NCBI GenBank assembly: GCA_016929205.1
Contig: JAFGJF010000591.1
Span: forward strand, 1-8,793
Source of the DNA: Anaerolineae bacterium
GTDB taxonomy: Bacteria; Chloroflexota; Anaerolineae; JAFGEY01
Length of the DNA stretch: 8,793 nt
Direction: 5' to 3'
Each line of letters begins with the position of its first letter. Position 1 is the stretch's first letter. Below the pieces are notes generated by a model. That model was not told where the DNA came from. It ran no database searches and saw nothing but the letters and a program-made list of their open reading frames with translations. Both the position numbers and the translations under genes were made by a program. Shown in pieces: positions 1 to 6,900 of this stretch.

Positions 1-1
1 C

Positions 2-424
2 ATCGACTCGGCCGTCTTTTTCGGCGGCGACCCGGCCAGCCCGGACACCTATGGCAAGTTCTATGCCGACGTCGAGATGTACACCAACTCGTTCGATGGC
101 ACCGACCCCGAGCGCTACATGGCCAACTGGGGCAAAATCGAGATCTCGGATGAATCGAACCAGTGGCTGGGCAACAACATCCCGCGTTGGTGGGATCCGG
201 CCTACGAAGATCTGATCGCCGAGTTCGCGCAGACGGCTGACTTTGACGAGCGGATCCGCATCGCCAAGGCGCAGAATGACCTGCTGATGCAGAATTATGT
301 CATGCTCCCCCTGGTGCACCGAGGCGACGTCTCGGCTCACGCCAACAGCCTGCTGGGCGTGCGTATGAACAGCTGGGACTCTGAGCTCTGGAACATCGCC
401 GACTGGACGCGCGCCGGCCAGTAA
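2..424 (+). CDS. Peptide/oligosaccharide ABC transporter solute-binding protein, C-terminal part (5' end outside window)
   Basis: Open from the first complete codon of the window to TAA at 422-424, giving the last 140 residues of a protein whose family (SBP_bac_5, DppA/OppA-like) is usually 500-650 aa. The fragment starts IDSAVFFGGDP, followed by DTYGKFYADV and the Trp-rich ending WDSELWNIADW. This resembles the C-terminal lobe of extracytoplasmic peptide-binding proteins, where the chain returns to the first domain; LLMQNYVMLPLVHRGDV matches the usual segment in which a run of helices is followed by a 'lP L' strand. The protein would capture substrate outside the membrane and deliver it to the two permeases encoded next. 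The signal peptide or lipobox lies upstream and cannot be seen. The substrate cannot be told from this part; some members of the family bind sugars or nickel rather than peptides. Followed by a gap with three hairpins before the permease gene. Confidence 0.9.
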   Translation: MDSAVFFGGDPASPDTYGKFYADVEMYTNSFDGTDPERYMANWGKIEISDESNQWLGNNIPRWWDPAYEDLIAEFAQTADFDERIRIAKAQNDLLMQNYVMLPLVHRGDVSAHANSLLGVRMNSWDSELWNIADWTRAGQ

Positions 425-468
425 GCGAACGACGAACGGTCAAGCAATTCGAAATCTGAACCAAAATT

Positions 469-500
469 CGGCAACGGTGGCCTGAACGCCGCCGTTGCCG
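469..500 (+). promoter_or_regulatory. RNA hairpin 1 downstream of the binding-protein gene
   Basis: Left arm 469-480 and right arm 489-500 pair over 12 bp with a single G-U wobble (478/491) and an 8-nt loop. It begins 44 nt after the stop codon. There is no T-run after it, so it is not a standard intrinsic terminator. A likely role is protecting the 3' end of the binding-protein message, as intercistronic hairpins do in other transport operons; the role is inferred. Confidence 0.7.
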
Positions 501-515
501 GACAAGGTTGTCCGG
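498..515 (+). promoter_or_regulatory. RNA hairpin 2, overlapping hairpin 1 by three bases
   Basis: CCGGACA (498-504) pairs with TGTCCGG (509-515) around a 4-nt loop. The first three bases are also the end of the right arm of hairpin 1, so both stems cannot be fully formed together. No T-run follows. The function is unknown. Confidence 0.5.
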
Positions 516-545
516 CTGGTTTACGCACGGACAGACCAAGTTCGA

Positions 546-580
546 AAGTGGTCTATGGTGTCCAAAACCATAGACCACTT
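546..580 (+). promoter_or_regulatory. RNA hairpin 3, perfect 14-bp stem just upstream of the permease ribosome binding site
   Basis: AAGTGGTCTATGGT (546-559) is the exact reverse complement of 567-580, with a 7-nt loop (560-566). The stem ends 10 nt before the AGGA of the downstream ribosome binding site (591-594). It is not followed by a T-run. Probable roles are blocking exonucleases or slowing polymerase, so that the permeases are made less than the binding protein; a regulatory RNA structure or protein-binding operator is also possible. Confidence 0.7.
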
Positions 581-600
581 GTCAAAAGACAGGACAAAGC

Positions 601-1614
601 ATGGGAAGATACCTGATTCGCCGCCTGCTGACGGCCATTCCCACCCTGTTGGCCATCAGCTTTGTCGTTTTTGCCATCCTGGACCTGGCGCCCAACGATC
701 CCACCGGCAACCTGCCGATGACCATCCCGCCGGAGGTTCGGGAGCAAATTCGCCAGTCTCTGGGGTTTGGCCAGCCCTTTTCTGTCCGTTACCTGAAATG
801 GCTGCGCCAGTTTTTCATCAGCGAGCCGCTCAACATTCTCGAATCGGTGCTCAAGGTCCAAATCGGCGACTCGGAGGATCGTCTGCGCATCCGGTCCTGG
901 GCCACGCGCAGCCCGGTGGTCGAATTGATCGTCGAGCGCACGCCACAGACCCTATGGGTGGTAGGGTTGTCCTATGTTTTTTCGATCGTCATCGCCATCC
1001 CGATCGGCGTGATGTCGGCCTACAAGCAGTATTCTATCTTTGACCAGGTGGGTACCTTTATTGCTATGATTGGTTTTTCGATTCCGACCTTTTTTACCGG
1101 CCTACTGGCAATCGTCGTCTTTAGCGTCCACCTCCGGTGGTTTCCTTCGATTTATGACACGACGCTCAAGGTGAACAGCATTTCAAGTCTCATTGCCCAG
1201 CTCAAGCAGAGCATTATGCCGGTGACGGTGCTGGCTTTTTTCCAGGCCGCACAGTTGAGCCGCTATACGCGTTCGGCGATGCTGGAAAATCTCAATCTCG
1301 ATTACGTGCGCACGGCGCGTTCCAAAGGCTTAAAAGAGTGGGCGGTGCTGATGCGCCACGTGCTGCGTAACAGCCTGATCCCGGTGGTGACCCTGATTGC
1401 CCTCGGTGTTCCCCAGGTCTTTGGCGGCGCGGTGATCACCGAGCAGATCTTTCGCGTGAATGGCCTGGGGCAGTTGCTGATCATTGCCATTCAAGGGGCT
1501 GACATTCCCCTGGTGCAGACCCTGACCTTTATCTTTGCCGTGCTGATTGTCGCGTTCAACATCGTGGCTGACGTCTTGTATGGGGTCCTGGATCCCCGCA
1601 TTCGCTACGATTGA
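601..1614 (+). CDS. dppB: ABC transporter permease, DppB/OppB type
   Basis: A 337-aa inner-membrane permease, the usual size for the DppB half of a peptide ABC importer. It opens MGRYLIRRLLTAIPTLLAIS, the classic arginine-rich start followed by the first membrane helix (about residues 9-29). An external loop rich in charged and aromatic residues follows (30-115), then helices near 117-139, 148-173, 203-220, 259-281 and 307-328. The EAA loop that contacts the ATPase is visible at 234-261 (DYVRTARSKGLKEWAVLMRH), and the end GVLDPRIRYD is typical of the family. ATG at 601 is preceded by AGGA at 591-594 with 6-nt spacing, which supports this start. It pairs with the DppC-type gene 60 bp downstream to form the channel. 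The substrate is probably peptides, though oligosaccharide use is possible in this family. Confidence 0.95.
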   Translation: MGRYLIRRLLTAIPTLLAISFVVFAILDLAPNDPTGNLPMTIPPEVREQIRQSLGFGQPFSVRYLKWLRQFFISEPLNILESVLKVQIGDSEDRLRIRSWATRSPVVELIVERTPQTLWVVGLSYVFSIVIAIPIGVMSAYKQYSIFDQVGTFIAMIGFSIPTFFTGLLAIVVFSVHLRWFPSIYDTTLKVNSISSLIAQLKQSIMPVTVLAFFQAAQLSRYTRSAMLENLNLDYVRTARSKGLKEWAVLMRHVLRNSLIPVVTLIALGVPQVFGGAVITEQIFRVNGLGQLLIIAIQGADIPLVQTLTFIFAVLIVAFNIVADVLYGVLDPRIRYD

Positions 1615-1642
1615 CGTGCGTTTGAAGGATGGATGGACGACG

Positions 1643-1660
1643 GTCATTCGTGCGAATAAC
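1643..1660. promoter_or_regulatory. Imperfect 18-bp palindrome between the two permease genes
   Basis: GTCATTCG (1643-1650) and CGAATAAC (1653-1660) are inverted copies with one mismatch around a TG centre. The 2-nt centre is too small for a good RNA hairpin loop, so a DNA-binding site is the more natural reading. No promoter boxes were recognised around it, and it may be chance. Confidence 0.25.
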
Positions 1661-1666
1661 GACTTT

Positions 1667-1673
1667 GAGGTGA
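1667..1673 (+). promoter_or_regulatory. Ribosome binding site deciding between two adjacent ATG codons of the DppC-type gene
   Basis: GAGGTGA is a good match to the anti-Shine-Dalgarno complement. Its spacing (1 nt to ATG 1675, 4 nt to ATG 1678) favours the second methionine. Confidence 0.5.
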
Positions 1674-1674
1674 G

Positions 1675-2595
1675 ATGATGAGTTCGATAGCCATCGAGTT
1701 TTCTCAGACCATTACGGGTAAACATCGCTCGTTGTGGGGGGATGTCTGGTTTCAATTTCGCAAACACAAGCTGGCTATGTTTGGGCTGGTGATGTTGATC
1801 TTTTTGGTCGTGGGGGCGTTTCTCGGCCCATTGATCTATACCCGCGAGCCAGAGTTTATCGACATTCTCTCGGCCAACCAGCAGCCCAACCGCGCCTTTC
1901 CCTTTGGCACCGATATGCTGGGGCGCGACAGCCTGGCGCGGGTGATGGCCGGCGGCCGCATCTCGATCTCGGTGGGGCTTTCGTCCATGCTGATCGCGAT
2001 CATCCTCGGCACGGTCATTGGCGGGTTGGCAGGGTATTATAACACGCTGGATGGGCCGTTGATGCGGCTGACCGACATGTTTCTGGCCCTGCCGCTGCTG
2101 CCGCTGCTGCTGGTGATCATTATGCTCTTTCGCGATACCCTGCGCGCTGCGTTTGGACCGGAAATGGGCATTTTCTTCCTGATCGTCTTTGTGATCGGCA
2201 TCCTGAACTGGATGCCCACGGCGCGGGTGGTGCGCGCCCAGGTGCTGGCGGTCAAGGAGCAAGAGTTTGTGGTCGCCGCCGTCGCCCTGGGAACGCCCGA
2301 GTTCCGTATCCTGGCGCGCCACGTCCTGCCCAATGCCTTGAGCCCGATCATCGTTGCTGCGACCCTGGGGGTGGCCAATGCCATCCTCACCGAATCGGCC
2401 CTCTCGTTTCTGGGGTTGGGCTTTCCCTCCGACTTTCCAACCTGGGGGCGGTTGTTGTACGAAGGCCGCGATTTTCTACAGTTTCTACCCTTTCTCGTCG
2501 TTTGGCCCGGGCTGTTTATCTCGCTTATCGTATTGAGTGTCAATTTTGTGGGCGATGGCCTGCGCGACGCGCTCGATCCCCGGCTGCGCCGTTGA
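1675..2595 (+). CDS. dppC: ABC transporter permease, DppC/OppC type
   Basis: A 306-aa inner-membrane permease, partner of the DppB-type protein. Visible family marks are the N-terminal amphipathic stretch WFQFRKHKLAMFGL leading into helix 1 (about 34-55), the periplasmic signature FPFGTDMLGRD at 76-86, helices near 98-121, 140-160, 172-190, 228-250 and 278-300, the EAA loop at 207-233 (FVVAAVALGTPEFRILARHV), the ESALSFLGLG motif near 249-258, and the end DGLRDALDPRLRR. Two ATG codons sit in a row (1675 and 1678). The Shine-Dalgarno GAGGTGA is at 1667-1673, only 1 nt before the first ATG and 4 nt before the second. The second is therefore probably the true start, giving 305 aa. The next gene begins 14 bp after the stop. 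Confidence 0.95.
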   Translation: MMSSIAIEFSQTITGKHRSLWGDVWFQFRKHKLAMFGLVMLIFLVVGAFLGPLIYTREPEFIDILSANQQPNRAFPFGTDMLGRDSLARVMAGGRISISVGLSSMLIAIILGTVIGGLAGYYNTLDGPLMRLTDMFLALPLLPLLLVIIMLFRDTLRAAFGPEMGIFFLIVFVIGILNWMPTARVVRAQVLAVKEQEFVVAAVALGTPEFRILARHVLPNALSPIIVAATLGVANAILTESALSFLGLGFPSDFPTWGRLLYEGRDFLQFLPFLVVWPGLFISLIVLSVNFVGDGLRDALDPRLRR

Positions 2596-2609
2596 CACCA
2601 GTGGAACCG

Positions 2610-2972
2610 ATGACAAAGCGAATGCACGGCACGCTGAAAACCGCCCTGATCTATGGGGTGTGGGTCGGTCTGGGCCTTCTGGCGGCCCTGGCTGCTTTCC
2701 AGGTGTATGGTACCCTGCTTTACATCGGTTTGCTGGTCGTCGAAAATCCGGCGCTCCGGCCGCCCGGCTGGAATACGGCGACGATCCATGGCTTGAGCCG
2801 GTTTTTGATCCTGGCTCTCGGCGTGTGCTGGCTGCTGGCGGTGTATTACCTGGAAGGTTACCTCAAAGAGAGCGTCGAGCTGCACCGCCTGTGGCCGCGG
2901 GTGGTGTGGCCAGCGCTGATCATCGCTATCCTCTATGGCCTCAGTTTCGGCACGTCCGCGCTTTTGAGATGA
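2610..2972 (+). CDS. Small three-helix membrane protein of unknown function
   Basis: The frame is open further upstream inside the DppC-type gene. The likely start is ATG 2610 (MTKRMHG), 14 bp after that gene's stop, with a weak GGA at 2603-2605; ATG 2622 is an alternative. This gives 120 aa. A short basic N-terminus (TKR) is followed by a long hydrophobic stretch (about 10-44), a polar loop with LRPPGWNTATIHG (49-61), a second helix (about 65-85), a charged connector KESVELHRLWPR (86-97) and a third helix (98-118). By the positive-inside rule the N-terminus is probably cytoplasmic. I do not recognise the family. Close spacing and the same strand suggest co-transcription with the transporter, so it may be an accessory membrane subunit or an unrelated passenger. 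Being a real gene is supported by the clear membrane pattern in a frame that starts where the upstream gene stops. Confidence 0.7.
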   Translation: MTKRMHGTLKTALIYGVWVGLGLLAALAAFQVYGTLLYIGLLVVENPALRPPGWNTATIHGLSRFLILALGVCWLLAVYYLEGYLKESVELHRLWPRVVWPALIIAILYGLSFGTSALLR

Positions 2973-3009
2973 GCGCGATCTGAACTGTTGACTCTCGATC
3001 CACTGCCGC

Positions 3010-3951
3010 TTATGGGTCTTGCGCTCGTTCGTTTAGCCACGTCCGCAGCGGTTCCCGGACCGCGATCCCGTCCAGCGAAATCCGATCTTCATAGACCGCG
3101 CAGACCAGGTCGTTCAGTGCGCTTGCGCGGCGTGGTGGCGGAACCTGGGCGTGCATGTGCAGCGGGTAGCTGTATGCAGGGGGCAGCAGGCGAATCCGCG
3201 CCCGCCCCAGTTTCTTTGCGACGAGCGTGCTCAGGATCGCCTGGTGCAAAAAAATCTGGTGGAGCTCGTCGTGGCAAGGGCCTGATTGGAACGTCTCGTC
3301 GCGTGCCAGTTGCTGGAAGCACGCCCACCAGGCGCGTCCTATGCCCTGGGCCGGGTCGATGGCGAAACAGTGCGAGTTGAAATAAGGGCGAATGACCTCC
3401 AAATCGGCAAAGGACTCGATCGTAAACGGGGCATCATCGATCTCGACTGCCTGGTAAATCGTCTGCCAGAAATCGTCGAGCGGCTCGCCGGCCAGGGAAC
3501 CGACGTTTCGATGGTGCACGGTCCGGAATGCAGCTCCCACGGCGAGATCCCTGGATATCTGTGCCAAAGCGCCATCATCGGACTGGACAAGGTCGAGCAG
3601 TGCGGGCGGATTGAGGATCAAACTCTCTGGTGCGAGCCAGACCAGCGATCGGATCTCGCCCCCGGCCATCTGTTCCGCGCGCGCGCAGGCTCGGACTTTG
3701 GACTCGAAATAGATCGGACATGATCCCTCGTTTTCCAAGGGCACGAGTTCGACGTTGGCTATGTCCTGATAGTGGTCCGGTATGCCATTGGACTTGGGCG
3801 GAAAAAAGACCCATACCGGGCAATGTCGCCACGGCCCTCCAAAGGTGCGCAGGCTTTCGATGAACAGGCGGGCGCAATGTTCCTGGTGAGGGGTGCGGGC
3901 CAGGGTAAAAAAACAGGTTCTTGCCGCCTCGCTGTGTATGATGGTGCTCAC
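3010..3951 (-). CDS. Putative GT-A-fold glycosyltransferase-like protein with a degenerate DxD site
   Basis: A 313-aa soluble protein with no signal peptide or membrane helix. It starts with GTG at 3951, supported by AGGAGG (3957-3962 on the minus strand) 5 nt away. Its layout resembles GT8-type or related nucleotide-sugar transferases. There is an N-terminal strand and helix with ARLFIESLRTFGG (27-39) and the strand CPVWVFFPP; then SLVWLAPESLILNPP (102-116), where such enzymes normally have a 'WlDaDtlvl' metal-binding segment; then PYFNSHCFAIDP (189-200), like the common 'yFNsGv..id' motif; then FLHQAILSTLV (234-244), like 'DQ..ln'; and LLPPAYSYPLH (255-265), like 'Lp..yNy'. Both aspartates of the DxD position appear to be replaced (A107, E109). 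It may be an unusual transferase, an inactive relative, or a different fold. It follows the sensor kinase by 23 bp and is probably in the same transcript. The family assignment is inferred from motif order only. Confidence 0.6.
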   Translation of the reverse strand: MSTIIHSEAARTCFFTLARTPHQEHCARLFIESLRTFGGPWRHCPVWVFFPPKSNGIPDHYQDIANVELVPLENEGSCPIYFESKVRACARAEQMAGGEIRSLVWLAPESLILNPPALLDLVQSDDGALAQISRDLAVGAAFRTVHHRNVGSLAGEPLDDFWQTIYQAVEIDDAPFTIESFADLEVIRPYFNSHCFAIDPAQGIGRAWWACFQQLARDETFQSGPCHDELHQIFLHQAILSTLVAKKLGRARIRLLPPAYSYPLHMHAQVPPPRRASALNDLVCAVYEDRISLDGIAVREPLRTWLNERAQDP

Positions 3952-3956
3952 GCTCT

Positions 3957-3962
3957 CCTCCT
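3957..3962 (-). promoter_or_regulatory. Strong ribosome binding site fixing the GTG start of the glycosyltransferase-like gene
   Basis: AGGAGG read on the minus strand lies 5 nt before GTG (3951-3949), inside the 23-bp gap after the TAG stop of the sensor kinase gene. It supports the non-ATG start and independent initiation of this third operon gene. Confidence 0.75.
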
Positions 3963-3974
3963 GGTTTCTGGAAC

Positions 3975-6900
3975 CTAAGCGATCCCATCGATCAGTGCCA
4001 ATATCTCGTCATAAGCAAAGTCGTTGGCCAGTTTTAACAGCGCTTGAGCGAGGTGCTGGTCGTGAATCTGGTCGATCAGATCGATCTGCCGGCCGTATTC
4101 GCCCAAAACGGTCGCGTCGCGGAATGCGGCGATCCATTCACCGGGCAGCGCGTTCATCTTTTGCTCGATGGTTCGCGTTGCTGTCTCTTGTCCCGCAAGG
4201 GACCTCGCCACACGCTCCGAGCCCTCGAGGCCAGCATCCTCGTACACGAAAAGGACATCCAGGTATTGCTTTAACGTGTCGACGCCCTCGGCTTTGCGGA
4301 AAGGCTTTTGTGAGGTGCCGATCACTTGCGCCGGGATCTCAAATCTAAAGCACGCTCCTTGGCCTAACTCGCTGCGGACCTCGAGTTCGCCGCCCATCAG
4401 GTGGATAAACTCGCGGCTGATCGGCACGCCCAACCCCGTTCCCTGCTGCGCGTTCTGCCCGCTGGCTGTCTGGACAAAGACGTCAAAGACGGCGTCCAGC
4501 TCCTCCGGCGCGATGCCGATGCCTGTGTCCTCGATCTCGAAGGCCAGTCGGATGGTGGGTAGAGAAGGGGGGCCGACCAGCGTTCGATCCACAGCCCCGG
4601 CCATCTCTGGTGTTTGTCCGGCAAAAGTGCGTGTTGTCCGCAACGTAATCCGGCCTGTCTCGGTAAACTTGCAGGCGTTTCCCAGCAGGTTGATCAACAC
4701 CTGCCGTAGCTTGTTTTCGTCGAGGCGTACAAACTGGGGGACGTCGGGCGCGCGCTCGAAATCCAGGGCCAGGCCCTTTGTCGCCGCGCGCAAGCGGAAC
4801 AGCTCTTCCAGCACGTCGAGCAGCCCGTAGAGATCGACATCCTCTTCTTTCAGAATCGTGCGCCCGGCCTCGATCCTTGACAGTTCCAGCACGTCATTGA
4901 TCAAGGCCAGCAGATGCGTGCCGCTGTCCTCGATTGTTTTCAAATTGTCTCGCTGCTTGACGGTGAGGTTCGCATCGTGGCTCATCAGCTCGCTAAAACC
5001 CAGGATTGCGTTCAGCGGGGTGTGCAGTTCGTGGCTCATGTTCGCCAAAAAGACACTTTTGGCGCGATTGGCCGCTTCGGCCGTCTGCCTGGCTTCTTCG
5101 GCCTCTTGCCTCGCTTTTTCGGCCTCTTGCCTCGCCTTTTCGGCCGTCTGCCTGGCTTCTTCGGCTCGCTCCTTGGCTTCCCGCAGCGTTTCTTCTGTCC
5201 GTTTGCGGTCGTTGATGTCGCGCACGAAAGCGAGTGTAGCCGAACGTTCTTCATACTCGATCAGGCTGGCGTTGATCTCGACGGCGATCTCGTGTCCATC
5301 CTTGTGCTGGACGACGATCTCGTATCGACCGGGCACTGCTTTGCCTTGCAGACGGCTTTCATAGCGTGTGCGGGTGATGGCCCGGTGATCGGGCGCGATC
5401 AGGTCGATAAATGGGCGATCGATCAACTCGGAAGCAGGACGACCGAGCATCATTCCCAGTTGTGGATTGCAGTACCTGATCAGTCTATCCTGGACGAGCA
5501 CGATCCCGTCGTTGGCTTGTTCGGAGACGGTACGGTACTTTTCCTCGCTCTCTCGCAAGGCGCGTTCTGCCTGTTCGCGTTCCTGTTGTAGCAGCAGTGC
5601 CTGTAACGAACTGCTGATCCGCTGCCATAGCTCGGTGTATATCGTCCCATTCCTCGGCCCGACCTCAATCAATGCAAATCCGAATTGCTGCTGTCCGAAA
5701 TAGAGGGGGATAGCCACCATCGCGTAGGGTTTGTTCCGCTCCAGCAAGCCGTCTGGTACCAGCTCTTTGGAGCGGAAACGCCGGCCACCGGCATCCAGTG
5801 CGACGCGTTCGCGCTTATCAAAGGCCAGCATCAGCCTGGACCATTCCGGTGCTGCCTGTGGATAGGTGTAAGGCTGCGGATTCTCGTACAAGGCAAGATA
5901 AACTCCCGGGATCTTGAGTCTGGGCAGCTCGCGGGCAATGATCTCCATCAGGTTTGCCAGGTCGGTGGAAACGATCAACTGCTGGCCGATTTCGCGTAGC
6001 GTGAGAGCCTGCAAGACGGCGTCCAGATTGCGATCCAGGTCCCGCCGCTGTACTTCGTTGCTGATGACGGTCCGCGCCTGGTGCCACATGGTCTCGGCCA
6101 AAAGCCACAATCCCTGGTGGCTGCCAAGGCACGGCAATACGTGATAACGTAATGTTGACAAAGCCAGATACCATTGCTCAACGCCATCTGCTTCGGGAAG
6201 CGTCTTGCGCAGCGCATCTTCCAGGGCCAGCAAAAAAGTGCGCTGCGTTTTACTGTCCGGACCGGCCATCAGTTCGTCAACAAACCGGCTTACGATCTCG
6301 GCCGTGATGCTCGCTGCTTGGCCCTGCGGCAGCAGCGGGGCGATGTTGTGGGCGATGGCGGCACCCATTGTTTCTTTTTTGCCAACCAATTGCTCTCTAA
6401 TCACCGGCGGTGGCGATGAGATTGGGGCGCGATCCGGGAGAAGGGGCGGCCTGGCGATCTCGGTTACCTCGGGCGGCCAGCAGCCGCATGAGCGGCGCAC
6501 GATCAGTTGCGCCGGCATGGACACCTGCTCCGGCACCGGCTTGCCCTGGATCAGATCGAGAGCCATTTCGATGGCTTTCCACCCCGATTCGTAGAACGGC
6601 TTGCACATGGCCGTTATCGCCGGTATGGCGGCCCTGGCCTCTGGCATATCGTTGAACCCGACGACGGCCACGTCGCCCGGTACGTGAATTCCCCTTGCGC
6701 GCAAGGTCGTCACAGCACCGACGGCATACTGGATCTCGGTCGTGGCCAAAGCGTCCCAGTCCACGGCGGGACACAGTTTGCGCTCGTCCAGCAGCAGCCG
6801 GGCCATCTCCTCTCCCCTCTCTGTGCCCCATCCAACCGGCGGGCAGACCAGCTTGGGATCAAGCGGCAGGTTGTATTCGGCCAGTGTGTCCAGGTAGGCC

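Noticed and set aside
546..580. Reading the perfect hairpin before the first permease as a transcription terminator
   Set aside because: No T-run follows the stem, and the permease gene with a good ribosome binding site begins 21 bp later with no visible promoter of its own.
2502..2609. Extended N-terminus for the small membrane protein starting at ATG 2502
   Set aside because: It would overlap the DppC-type gene by about 94 bp and add an arginine-rich stretch that is only an out-of-frame reading of that gene; ATG 2610 just after the stop is simpler.
1330..2885. Long minus-strand open frames opposite the permease genes (1330-2322 and 2037-2885)
   Set aside because: They are the antisense of two clear permeases, and their translations are rich in His, Gln, Arg and Asp with no recognisable motif; typical shadows in GC-rich DNA.
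2957..2977. CGCGCT/AGCGCG hairpin across the stop codon at the convergent junction as a bidirectional terminator
   Set aside because: The stem is only 6 bp with a 9-nt loop and no T-run on either strand, so it does not qualify as an intrinsic terminator.
2988..3016. TTGACT followed 17 bp later by TATGGG as a rightward promoter
   Set aside because: The -10 match is poor, no plus-strand gene follows, and it lies over the end of the opposite gene.
4914..5591. Plus-strand open frame with FFGLLPRFFG-like repeats
   Set aside because: It is the antisense image of the 21-bp coiled-coil repeats in the sensor kinase, not a repeat protein.
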